Made by a program: the position numbers and the translations under genes
NCBI GenBank assembly: GCA_002633025.1
Contig: NMRB01001086.1
Coordinates: forward strand, 138,964 to 202,963
Reading direction: 5' to 3'
Length of the DNA stretch: 64,000 nt
DNA from: Notospermus geniculatus
Taxonomy: Eukaryota; Nemertea; Pilidiophora; Heteronemertea; Lineidae
In this document: positions 60,336 through 62,476 of the stretch, one piece after another
Numbering within the stretch: position 1 is the stretch's first letter
How the letters are laid out: each line of letters begins with the position of its first letter
The notes under the pieces: generated by a model
The model's input: only the letters and a program-made list of their open reading frames with translations
Database searches by the model: none
Told to the model about the DNA's origin: nothing

Positions 60336-62476
60336 TGTGTCCGTAAACTTTTCCCTTGTCAGATGGATAGTGCCTTCAGTTTTTGACGGATCATTTTCAT
60401 ATTGCATATGGGTGTGTATGACCACAAAATCTAGGTCAAGTTCGATTTTGGGTGCGATGCGATTCCTACTTTGGCCAGTAGGGGGCGTTTTGTGAAAAAA
60501 TTCAAAGGCCTGTATTTTGAGAATGGCTTGAGCTATCGTGATGAAACTTTGTATGTATGTACCTCTAGTTTGTGGTGACGTGCACACGAAATTTTGGCGC
60601 AATCTGATTCTTGACTTTGCCACTAGGGGGCCAAAACGAAAATATCAAATTTTTCCTTGTCAGATGGATAGCGCCTTCAGTTCTGGAAGGATCATTGTCA
60701 TATTGCATACAGGTGTTTATGACCAAAAAATCTAGGTCAAGTTTGATTTTGGGTGCGATGCGATTCCTATTTTGGTAGGTAGGGGGCGTTTTGTGACAAC
60801 TTAAAAGGGTTATATTTTGATAATCGTGTGAGCTATTGTATTGAATCTTTGTATGTATTTACCTCTAGGTTGTAGTGACATCCTGACAAAGTATTGGTGA
60901 AATCTAATTCTTGACTTTGCCACCAGGACCCATATTCATAAAACCCTGCTTGGCTTAGTTGCCTGCTAAAGTGCCTAGTTTGTACAGGCCAATGTACACA
61001 ACTAGCAGCCAACTAAGCTAGCAAGGTTTTATGAATATGGGCCCTGGAGGCCAAATCCAAACTCACAAAATCTGCTATGAACGCTTTGGTCAAATATGGC
61101 TTGTATGGGATTCTGATATGGCTTATTTTTTCCACCACTGTGCTAAAAAGCCAAGCGGGCACAGTGCCATTGGCACTATTTTTTATTATGGCCATGAAAC
61201 AGTACCCTTGCAGTGAAATGGAATCGGTCTGTTTTCATGTAGGTTCTCATGAGGCCAGTAGGTGGCAGCAACAGCCTTTTATGATTCACTCGCTCTGTAG
61301 TCAAAGATATTTTGGAGTTTTTACAGAATTTTTTCATGATCACTGCTTTGCTCATTACATACGATCATGCACGCAGTCGGTTGGTATCGGAAAGGTTAAA
61401 TCAACGACCACTAATTTGACTAAACTTCATTCAAACCATTCTGCTTCTCAACTATCAGATCATCAACATGTCAATCGTTGTTGCCACCATGGTATTATTG
61501 GCCCATGAAATTCAAAGGGGTCAATTGGCAGTAATGTAAAGGGCAGGAACTGGTAGAAATGCTTTCCAGTATGTGGCAGCAGTGTCTTGCAACCAGTTCA
61601 CAGATGTTGGTGCCACCTTGTGAAGTGGATCGATTAATAAATTTCCATTTGGCACGTTGGAACAGAATACACATTGTTTAATGTTGCGCCTGACCCTGTT
61701 CCGTTAAAGATGAAGTAATGATTTTCCAGAAGTTTTGAGAAGAAAGCATTTAGAATAGATAGTTTGTTATGCAATATTTCAGTTCTGTTCCAGGCTATAT
61801 TTCAACCCTCAGGAAATCCCCCTTCCCAATCCTATCTACATAACACACTTCTAAGTTTCACAAAAAAGTTTGATAGATTGATGCTTAAAATGTTGATATC
61901 ATCCCAATGTTAGCACTAATGTGATATTAATCAAATTTTGTTTCTTGAATGATGTAGATTTCCCCATTGTTCAGTGAATACTGTCATGTCTGTGCAGGGC
62001 TGTGAACTTACTGATATAAAAATGTACCGTTGAATTTGATTGGTTCATCGTTTCAAACCAATCAGATTATGTAATGTAATGAAAATGTAACGTTGAATTT
62101 GACTGGATCATTTCCAGCCAATCAGATTATTGCTTTGGTATGTAATTGTTCGTAAGTTACACGATATATGATGCAATTGATGGTCCTAGCTCTGTATAGA
62201 CATATTATTATGCCCTCTTAGGATTAAGACACGAGGCACTGACGTTTCAATGTTTGTTCCAGGGAGAGGGATCCGATTGGTGGAAGCCGGGCATCATTGG
62301 ACAGCAGTATCAAGCCGTTGGACAGTGATGACGACAACGACTCTATGGCCGAATATGGAGATATTGACACCGGGAAATTCAATGAGGATGGGTCATTTAT
62401 TGGTCAGTATGGAACGGACAGAAAGAAGAAGGACGCCCCACCACCTTATTCACGAGTTGCCGACTCAACTGTTTAG
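4129..62476 (+). CDS. L1CAM/neuroglian-family immunoglobulin cell adhesion molecule (whole gene, multi-exon)
   Basis: Spliced gene of 15 core exons plus alternative ones, listed separately. All junctions are GT-AG and phases match throughout. The product is about 696-713 residues: signal peptide (1-20), 20-residue linker, Ig1 (about 41-130), Ig2 (130-245), Ig3 (246-345), Ig4 (346-452), an Ig6-like domain (453-553), one membrane helix (about 566-590) and a tail of about 105-115 residues. The tail carries KRNRG next to the membrane, then SMAEYGD, FNEDGSFIGQY, PPPY and a terminal STV. FIGQY is the ankyrin-binding signature of L1, neurofascin, NrCAM and neuroglian, so family assignment is firm. 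Family members are plasma-membrane adhesion proteins that link cell contacts to the ankyrin-spectrin skeleton in neurons and epithelia. Usual length is about 1250 residues with six Ig and several FN3 domains; here Ig5 and all FN3 repeats are missing. Confidence 0.93.
4476..4535 (+). CDS. Exon 2: 60-nt linker exon between signal peptide and Ig1
   Basis: An acceptor (tttcag) and donor GTATGT bound a 60-base open exon, phase 1 to phase 1, encoding about 20 residues rich in Pro, Thr and Ala (ANAQTTPMPKAV...). It has no Ig residues. Because its length is a multiple of three and both neighbours are phase 1, it can be skipped without a frame change. Vertebrate L1 has a neuron-specific mini-exon (YEGHHV) at this same place. 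Homology between the two is not shown; only the position matches. Confidence 0.75.
4536..7122 (+). other. Start of the 20-kb second intron, no gene seen
   Basis: Non-coding between exon 2 and exon 3. Open frames on both strands are short and without recognisable domains. No repeat with clear ends is visible here. Confidence 0.5.
7123..7607. repeat. 56-bp minisatellite, about 8.7 copies
   Basis: Copies begin at 7123, 7179, 7235 and so on, each with CGAATTTGACCTGTTCAGGG followed by C(G/A)(G/A)TCTGTTGACATCAC. Divergence between units is low. There are no spacers between distinct repeats, so this is a minisatellite and not a CRISPR array. Confidence 0.95.
8350..8745. repeat. Diverged tandem duplication, unit about 200 bp
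   Basis: GAGGCTGTTTTTAACTGAAA, TTGCGTAACAACATGCAACT and CAATTGTGTCAT occur near 8360 and again near 8561, followed in both by AACCCATGAA.AAATG, TGCTCACTCAA and GAGAAAAAAAGATGA. Copies differ by indels and substitutions. Confidence 0.85.
9679..9768. repeat. Perfect 45-bp tandem duplication
   Basis: The segment beginning GTGGCACGAAATTGTCCAAG and ending ATATTGACATTGTAA occurs twice back to back with period 45 and no differences. Confidence 0.95.
12009..12445. mobile_element. Foldback element with CAGTGTTCT ends, containing a second foldback
   Basis: Ends are CAGTGTTCTCGCCAGG at 12009 and AGAACACTG at 12437-12445. A perfect-looking palindrome lies inside at 12153-12362. The left end resembles CAGTGTTTCCGCCAG of the element at 12879, so they may be one family; CAGTG-type ends suggest hAT-like origin. 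Confidence 0.6.
12153..12362. mobile_element. Near-perfect 210-bp foldback (MITE-like)
   Basis: Arms of about 100 bases pair almost completely: AATACACC, TTCACAACTCAA, CACAGCGCCC, CTAGCGGTATTATTCACTAG and CCATTTCCGGTTGAACCTCG recur as reverse complement after the centre near 12257. The high arm identity suggests recent origin or gene conversion. Confidence 0.9.
12879..13210. mobile_element. 332-bp element with CAGTGTTTCCGCCAG / CTGGCGGAAACCCTG ends
   Basis: Terminal 15 bases are inverted with one mismatch (CAGTGTTTCCGCCAG and CAGGGTTTCCGCCAG). The interior is C- and G-run rich with an A-run/T-run core. No open frame, so non-autonomous. Confidence 0.75.
13211..14157 (+). other. Intron sequence, nothing recognised
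   Basis: Between the foldback element and the large duplicated block. A frame open for 120 codons from 13380 has no recognised domain and no splice context. Confidence 0.4.
16380..16598. mobile_element. piggyBac-like MITE, 219 bp, TTAA target duplication
   Basis: Flanked by TTAA at 16376-16379 and 16599-16602, with inverted ends CCCTTAGAGCGCC and GGCGCTCTAAGGG. The corresponding place in copy 2 (20760-20763) has a single TTAA and no insert, a perfect empty site. TTAA duplication and CCC/GGG ends define piggyBac-type elements. The interior has two copies of the palindrome CCGAGTATACTCGG and no open frame. Confidence 0.93.
16720..16960. promoter_or_regulatory. Cluster of TCAAGGTC(A/G) nuclear-receptor half-site motifs
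   Basis: TCAAGGTCA or TCAAGGTCG occurs near 16724, 16764, 16899 and 16947, plus reverse-orientation TGACCTTG near 16748. TNAAGGTCA is the extended half-site bound by monomeric nuclear receptors such as ERR and SF-1/Ftz-F1. The same cluster is in copy 2 (about 20883-21115). It may only be a dispersed repeat; function is inference. Confidence 0.3.
17829..17955. mobile_element. Fragment of the GTGACC foldback family at the end of copy 1
   Basis: GTGACCGC.CTGGCGAGAAC, GATGACACCAGGAGAGAATGGA, GAAACAGATTGTTTCAGATT and GGCAGACAAT match the order of the left arm at 41505. In copy 2 (21965-22160) the same element continues further into AATACTGAAACTGACAAAC, as at 41630. Confidence 0.6.
17947..18521. 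mobile_element. 575-bp element with ~100-bp terminal inverted repeats next to a gap
   Basis: AATAGACAGATTGCCAAAGT and the following CGGCCATGTTGGACCAAAAG... at 17947 recur as reverse complement ending at 18521, directly before the N. Arms are nearly identical over about 115 bases. It interrupts the GTGACC fragment that is uninterrupted in copy 2. It may be a real insertion or a palindromic assembly artefact at a contig end. Confidence 0.6.
18523..22083. repeat. Large duplicated block, copy 2 (about 3.56 kb)
   Basis: Starts immediately after the N at 18522 with CTTTAAAGGCTTTTTCCTGC, equivalent to 14158. Colinear with copy 1 to GGCAGACAAT at about 22083, with indels scattered throughout and without the piggyBac-like insert. 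Divergence looks like allelic variation in an outbred animal. Confidence 0.9.
22160..24845 (+). other. End of the 20-kb intron, nothing recognised
   Basis: AT-rich, non-coding. A C-run followed by N at 24391-24401 marks a gap, probably a homopolymer sequencing stop. Confidence 0.45.
24846..24948 (+). CDS. Exon 3: first half of Ig domain 1
   Basis: After a 20-kb intron the reading frame resumes in phase 1 with PPSITMNEPEVKINGDEPF and then the first Ig cysteine in RLTCVG, followed by KGVPRP. Donor AAGTAAGT is strong. The PP.I start and the C.G.G.P.P pattern are typical of L1-family Ig1 and of I-set Ig domains generally. The exon ends in phase 2, so Ig1 is split between two exons, as in vertebrate L1-family genes. 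Confidence 0.9.
25392..25555 (+). CDS. Exon 4: second half of Ig domain 1
   Basis: Continues exon 3 in frame: the core tryptophan is in NVVWEK, and the second cysteine is in GKYQCKASNGYGT, the usual Y.C.A.N..G of I-set Ig domains. It then runs into the Ig1-Ig2 linker. Acceptor tttacag and donor GTAAGT are canonical; the end is phase 1. Confidence 0.92.
26104..26322 (+). CDS. Exon 5: first half of Ig domain 2
   Basis: Begins with the linker FLGKFPPSTEP, then VAEGDSLTLPCRT with the first cysteine, AWSWV with the core tryptophan, and NSRVSVDKDG near the end. L1-family Ig2 has the same order, including VEEGE..VLPC and a D.RV....G turn just before the next exon. The exon ends in phase 1 inside the D-G-N-L turn and can join either of two downstream exons (32253 or 33201), both of which supply N-L. 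Confidence 0.92.
26410..26765. repeat. Minisatellite of about 70-77 bp, 4-5 copies
   Basis: The core TTGAATATAAGAACCTC(T/G)TG(T)G.TCAAGTGAAATGGCTAC recurs at about 26490, 26567, 26637 and 26714, with a weaker copy near 26430. It begins just after the exon 5 donor. Confidence 0.85.
27338..27484. mobile_element. Foldback element of the CAGGGGC.GATCC family, copy 2
   Basis: Begins CAGGCACGGATCCAGAG and ends CTGGATCTGCCCCTG, which are near-inverted. The interior matches the copies at the window start and at 50321. 147 bases, no coding capacity. Confidence 0.8.
29416..29575. mobile_element. 160-bp foldback of the CGACCCCAA..GGGGTCTTC family
   Basis: Arms AGTGAACGT.AAGTC.TCTC and GACCCCAA(T/C)TGGGGTC with CTTCCTCAGGCACTTTCTAG pair across a centre near 29497. 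Related sequence is at 43835-44035 and a half copy at about 45731-45800. Confidence 0.85.
30974..31082. mobile_element. 109-bp foldback
   Basis: ACATCCTCCCA.AGCAGGG, CTCGCTCCTTTTCATCCACT and CACAC pair with CACTCC/CTCTTCAT/CATCCTCCC reversed after the centre near 31028. Arms are about 50 bases with a few mismatches. Confidence 0.7.
32253..32381 (+). CDS. Exon 6a: second half of Ig domain 2, alternative version A
   Basis: Phase 1 to phase 1, 129 bases. Encodes GNLKFAYV, then the second Ig2 cysteine in YYLCAAFN, and ends in GSPSRINVQK. Acceptor gaccag and donor GTGAGT. It matches the L1-family pattern GNLYFANV...Y.C.A. A second exon of the same role and phase lies 819 bases downstream. When joined to exon 7 the split codon AGA gives Arg. 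Confidence 0.9.
33201..33332 (+). CDS. Exon 6b: second half of Ig domain 2, alternative version B
   Basis: Phase 1 to phase 1, 132 bases. Encodes GNLHFSYV, then the second cysteine in FYMCYAWN, and ends in GSPSRIKVQP. By eye it shares about 21 of 42 residues with exon 6a: both ends are conserved while the strand around and after the cysteine differs. Acceptor ttgtatag and donor GTAAGT are good. The split codon with exon 7 is CGA, again Arg. Using both exons together would put two half-domains in a row, so they are most likely mutually exclusive. Confidence 0.88.
34381..34511. mobile_element. Foldback of the GGACC(T)TATTCACAAAGC family, copy 1
   Basis: Ends GGACCTTATTCACAAAGCTC and GAGCTTCATGAATAAGGTCC are inverted. 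The interior has TTTAAGGGTACACAAATC and CAATAGGTTGCCC, shared with the copy at 59385-59522. Confidence 0.85.
35107..35684. mobile_element. 578-bp MITE with TA target site and CTGTAAAACGGGAAATTT ends
   Basis: TA-CTGTAAAACGGGAAATTTTT on the left and AAATTTCCCGTTTTACAG-TA on the right, with GCGGAC and GACCGCAAAATTAAAA subterminal repeats. TA duplication and this end sequence point to a Tc1/mariner-type non-autonomous element; the end sequence is widespread in marine invertebrate genomes. No transposase frame. Confidence 0.88.
36464..36670. mobile_element. 207-bp foldback of the GTGACCC family, complete copy
   Basis: ATATGTGACC at the left and GGTCACATAT at the right, with GGCACAGCAAAATGAGTC, GAATGC.CACAGAAGAAGAC and the corresponding complements inside. 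Centre near 36567. Confidence 0.88.
40052..40183. mobile_element. Foldback with internal CTATGAAAG repeats
   Basis: GAGCAAATTAACAAAAAAATTCCTTTCA pairs imperfectly with CTATGAAAGGAATTGTTCTG...TTTGCTC. CATAGTTC/GAACTATG occurs four times in alternating orientation. Confidence 0.65.
40681..40798 (+). CDS. Exon 7: first half of Ig domain 3
   Basis: Phase 1 entry, phase 2 exit. Encodes DNPPKTRPVISY, then VKVVEGDPLTLYCIFKGY with the first cysteine. The G..L.L.C..KG.P pattern corresponds to L1 Ig3 (GQPLVLECIAEGFP). The exon ends inside the Tyr codon (TA|T) which is completed by exon 8. Acceptor tattccag; donor GTAAGT. Confidence 0.9.
41074..41255 (+). CDS. Exon 8: second half of Ig domain 3
   Basis: Starts PLIYISWAKSGG with the core tryptophan and has NTMLSIENV, then FNGIYTCKGTNSEGTTEQ with the second cysteine in the standard G.Y.C...N..G form. 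Strong pyrimidine tract before the acceptor, donor GTAAGT, phase 1 exit. Confidence 0.93.
41505..41840. mobile_element. 336-bp foldback of the GTGACCC family, long-arm copy
   Basis: Left TGTGACCCTCCGCTACGAAA and right inverse GTAGCGGAGGGTCACA, with CACGGAAAATGA, CATGACACCAGGAGAT and GACAGACAATACTGAAATTG in both arms. Centre near 41672. It lies 250 bases after exon 8 and 95 bases before the broken exon 9 copy. Confidence 0.92.
41935..41988 (+). pseudogene. Truncated copy of exon 9 (Ig4 first half) broken by a SINE
   Basis: The acceptor and first 54 bases of exon 9 (MKPKFLTGPHMVRNTNVT) are present, with three base differences from the intact copy in the matched segment, and then run directly into a tRNA-derived SINE. 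There is no donor. The matched segment begins at 41892 in the intron and recurs after the SINE from about 42260. It may be a real duplication or a mixed-haplotype join. Confidence 0.75.
41989..42259 (+). mobile_element. tRNA-derived SINE with (CTAA)n tail
   Basis: GAGCCCGGTGGTCGAGTGGT contains a Pol III A box (TGGTCGAGTGG) and GCGAGTTCGACTCC a B box; AGCCCGG and CCGGGCT flank them like an acceptor stem. A body of about 180 bases follows and ends in CTAACTAACTAACT. It splits an exon 9 copy and is bordered by a direct repeat of about 97 bases (41892-41988 and about 42260-42357). Confidence 0.88.
42304..42450 (+). CDS. Exon 9: first half of Ig domain 4
   Basis: Phase 1 to phase 1, 147 bases. 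Encodes KPKFLTGPHMV, a potential N-glycosylation site NVT, then GTVEFICDVAAKPPAEIKW with the first cysteine and core tryptophan, and RVNNMVLAEG. L1 Ig4 has the very similar RPQPEVTWRINGIPVEE. Acceptor ttccag and donor GTAAAT. An identical copy lies 467 bases downstream beyond an assembly gap. Confidence 0.92.
42771..42917 (+). other. Second copy of exon 9, probable assembly overlap
   Basis: Encodes the same protein segment as 42304-42450 and keeps both splice sites. The whole stretch 42730-43132 repeats about 42260-42665, and the single N at 42666 lies exactly at the end of the first copy. A contig overlap that was not merged explains this better than a true exon duplication, and two consecutive Ig4 first halves would make no complete domain. 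Confidence 0.8.
43088..43588. mobile_element. Foldback element with ~130-bp arms plus a partial right-end tandem copy
   Basis: AGTTGCGCTTCCACTACAAA, AAGCCGGTATTTGTCCGCTC, GGAAGCAGA/TCTGCTTCC, CCGGGTTTAATAAGTCCGGT and GTGCGGATCTATTTAGTT occur inverted on both sides of a loop at about 43210-43330. A second copy of the right arm follows at 43460-43588. Left-arm sequence also occurs before the N at 42666. Confidence 0.85.
43590..43690. mobile_element. Short foldback, ACATGATGTTTCTACC type, with separated half copies
   Basis: TATTTAACACAATGTTTCTA and TAGAAACATCATGTTAAATA close a 100-base hairpin. Half copies lie at about 43692-43745 and 44249-44300, and the sequence between these also starts and ends with inverted CAACCTTACTTCAACAA/TTGTTGAAGTAAGGTTG, so it looks like one larger foldback opened by another. 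Confidence 0.75.
43835..44035. mobile_element. 200-bp foldback of the CGACCCCAA..GGGGTCTT family
   Basis: ATGATAATAAGCAAGAAGTC at the left and its inverse at the right, with TTTTCGACCCCAACCGGGGT and CTTTACAATCTGAAACTCTA in the arms; arm identity is very high. A 17-base direct repeat CGCAGTTACCTAATGAT borders the region (43823-43839, 44068-44084). Confidence 0.9.
44397..44570 (+). CDS. Exon 10: second half of Ig domain 4
   Basis: Phase 1 to phase 1. Encodes RTIEGNRFTVINLQKGN, then SDLQVVTCEATNYDNS with the second cysteine, and GYINVV at the end. Instead of the common D.G.Y.C it has S-D-L-Q-V-V-T-C, close to the SDTMVTQCEARN of vertebrate L1 Ig4, which supports this being Ig4. Donor GTAAGT. 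Confidence 0.92.
44640..44920. repeat. Degenerate minisatellite with CATAGAACTACACAC core
   Basis: Six or more variable units combining (G)CAAATACATAGAACTACA, CACTACAGTGTACACT and AGACATGCTG, with an AC microsatellite near 44700. Lies in the intron between exons 10 and 11. Confidence 0.8.
45034..45336 (+). CDS. Exon 11: complete Ig domain resembling L1-family Ig6
   Basis: A whole Ig domain in one exon, 303 bases, phase 1 to phase 1. It has SIVKGPSDAV, EIILKCITKSD (first cysteine), PPTITWFYNG (tryptophan), DNSLKIIAKEY, and GEYMCRASTEA (second cysteine). The ITQGP....I start, C.AS..., P.ITW and C.ASTE match L1 Ig6 and Drosophila neuroglian Ig6 better than Ig5. Sites NHT and NVT could be N-glycosylated. 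In family members FN3 repeats follow; here the next exon is the membrane segment. Confidence 0.92.
45522..45659 (+). CDS. Exon 12: transmembrane segment and juxtamembrane tail
   Basis: Phase 1 to phase 1, 138 bases. A short stalk (GGIVAPVTQAGIS) is followed by LWWIAIIIVILLILIIIILI, a clear membrane helix, three cysteines that could be palmitoylated, and the basic stop-transfer KRNRGESYP. KR.(R/K)G after the helix is conserved in L1-family proteins (KRSKGGKY, RRNRGGKY), where it binds ERM proteins. If the intron is retained, the frame stays open to a stop at 45749-45751 and adds about 30 residues. Confidence 0.93.
45731..45800. mobile_element. Half copy of the CGACCCCAA..GGGGTCTTC foldback family
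   Basis: AAGTCGTCTCCG, GCAAATTTTCTACCCCAATCGGGGTCTTCCTCAGGCGCT corresponds to the left arm at 29424. The in-frame stop of the intron-retention variant of exon 12 lies inside it. Confidence 0.7.
45800..45965. repeat. Short dispersed units GTAAGTGCTG(A)TTGGTCATGT
   Basis: GTAAGTGCT occurs at about 45829, 45855, 45874 and 45933 (plus GCAAGTGCC at 45956), often preceded by GAG and followed by ATTGGTCATGT or TTGGGCAGGT. Imperfect spacing; probably a decayed tandem repeat. Confidence 0.5.
46290..46368 (+). CDS. Exon 13: cytoplasmic tail, GFHDYQRP segment
   Basis: Acceptor ttccag, donor GTAAGT, phase 1 in, phase 2 out. Encodes VDEVERKMGNDPEKDLQDSG then FHDYQRP. Drosophila neuroglian has GGFHEYSQPLD in the corresponding place. 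The shift from phase 1 to phase 2 after this exon matches the acceptor phase of both microexon candidates and of the last exon. Confidence 0.88.
47420..47446 (+). CDS. Microexon (27 nt) in the tail with an acidic dileucine motif
   Basis: A pyrimidine-rich tract (tttttccgtttctttag) precedes a 27-base open segment ending at donor GTATTA. It is phase 2 to phase 2, so it can be kept or skipped without breaking the frame. It encodes SEDTQALL, which fits [DE]XXXL[LI], the AP-2 sorting signal. Vertebrate L1 carries its RSLE microexon in the corresponding part of the tail, where it completes a tyrosine-based endocytosis signal. Exon identity is inferred from splice sites and phase only. Confidence 0.6.
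48132..48270. mobile_element. Foldback of the GGGCCACATTCATGAA family
   Basis: GGGCCACATTCATGAAGCCT and its imperfect inverse GGTTTTGTGAATGTGGCCC close the hairpin; CTTCGCAACTTC pairs with AAGTTGTGAAG. Similar in design to the elements at 34381 and 59385. Confidence 0.75.
49241..49465 (-). pseudogene. Possible decayed coding fragment or exon, unknown
   Basis: Minus-strand frame of about 75 codons, rich in charged residues (EEAHKDIQPFLDILKCEVTK, then RKLGEIVNNL and LNEVQLKILHAIERDKSK), composition more protein-like than neighbouring frames. A TGA lies just before it in frame and no start or donor is clear. I do not recognise it. It may be a transposon remnant. Confidence 0.25.
50321..50497. 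mobile_element. Foldback element of the CAGGGGC.GATCC family, copy 3
   Basis: CAGGCACAGATCCAAGGGGG at the left, GATCCGTCCCTG at the right, and the shared interior ACAAATCTGTAAAATCGACC, GTGAAATTCTGAAAA, AAATTTGGAGCAAATCATTG. Confidence 0.8.
52620..53020. repeat. Minisatellite of about 125 bp, just over 3 copies
   Basis: Units contain GATCAG(A/G)TTGTCACCACTGTA, GTGTTGTCAGGCTGATCAT, CTGTAGTGTGGTCAGTCTTC and GTGATTGGGCTGTCACCAT, with anchors at 52701, 52824 and 52950. It has shorter internal GTAGTGT repeats. Confidence 0.88.
54910..54930 (+). CDS. Candidate microexon (21 nt) in the tail
   Basis: A strong polypyrimidine tract (ttttactctttttcgctttctag) is followed by 21 open bases and donor GTAAAC. 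Phase 2 to phase 2 fits both the preceding and the last exon. It would add DKKPVQR, a basic stretch. In a 15-kb intron such short matches can occur by chance, so this is weaker than the 27-nt one. Confidence 0.35.
55243..55355. repeat. 18-bp minisatellite, six copies
   Basis: GTTGCCATCA(G/A)ACTGATT repeats about six times with alternating A/G variants. A multiple of three keeps frames open on both strands (CCHQTD on +, NNQSDG on -), which explains the apparent open frame; no gene is implied. Confidence 0.9.
57561..57804. mobile_element. Second piggyBac-like MITE, 240 bp, TTAA flanks
   Basis: TTAA-CCCTTTAACTGGTTAGGG at the left and CCAGTACACAGTTAAGGGG-TTAA at the right. The ends are imperfectly inverted and begin with CCC like the element at 16380. 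No coding frame. Confidence 0.7.
59385..59522. mobile_element. Foldback of the GGACC(T)TATTCACAAAGC family, copy 2
   Basis: GGGACCTTATTCACAAAGCC and GGCTTCGTGAATGAGGCCC at the ends; CGTAACTTTAAGGGTACGCA and CAATAGGTTGCCCGCAAATG are shared with 34381-34511. Confidence 0.85.
60230..61172. mobile_element. Dispersed element with GTGC microsatellite and 300-bp internal repeats
   Basis: Starts TAGCCCGCTTGGCCCATAGG and ends GCCAAGCGGGC, inverted over about 12 bases. A (GTGC)n run lies near 60300. CAGATGGATAG(T/C)GCCTTCAG recurs with period 300 (60360, 60660) followed each time by TTGGGTGCGATGCGATTCCT. It encloses the foldback at 60924-61048. Confidence 0.75.
60924..61048. mobile_element. Foldback of the GGGCCCATATTCATAAA family
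   Basis: CCAGGACCCATATTCATAAA and TTTATGAATATGGGCCCTGG are inverted nearly perfectly; CTTGGCTTAGTTGCCTGCTA pairs with CAGCCAACTAAGCTAGCAAG. It replaces part of a core repeat of the surrounding element, so it inserted later. Confidence 0.88.
62021..62137. repeat. Tandem duplication of about 65 bp carrying CCAATCAG motifs
   Basis: AAAATGTA(C/A)CGTTGAATTTGA is followed by (T/C)TGG.TCAT and A(A/G)CCAATCAGATTAT in both units. ACCAATCAG and GCCAATCAG match the NF-Y CCAAT consensus. It lies 125 bases before the last exon. Confidence 0.7.
62263..62476 (+). CDS. Last coding exon: ankyrin-binding FIGQY tail, PPPY and PDZ-type end
   Basis: Acceptor tttgttccag, phase 2. Encodes GGSRASLDSSIKPLDSDDDN, then DSMAEYGD, KFNEDGSFIGQYG, KKKDAPPPYSRV and ends DSTV before TAG. 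Vertebrate L1 has [22 protein letters not shown] and FNEDGSFIGQY in the same order, so this is diagnostic. Phosphorylation of the FIGQY tyrosine blocks ankyrin binding in the family. PPPY fits the PPxY ligand of WW domains, and S-T-V fits a class I PDZ ligand; NrCAM also ends with such a ligand. The last two roles are inference. Confidence 0.96.

Larger units (their letters stand above)
46369..62262 (+). other. 15.9-kb intron of the tail region
   Basis: Separates exon 13 from the last exon and contains both microexon candidates, foldbacks at 48132, 50321, 57561, 59385 and 60924, minisatellites at 52620 and 55243, and a dispersed element at 60230. No independent gene is convincing. Confidence 0.6.
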
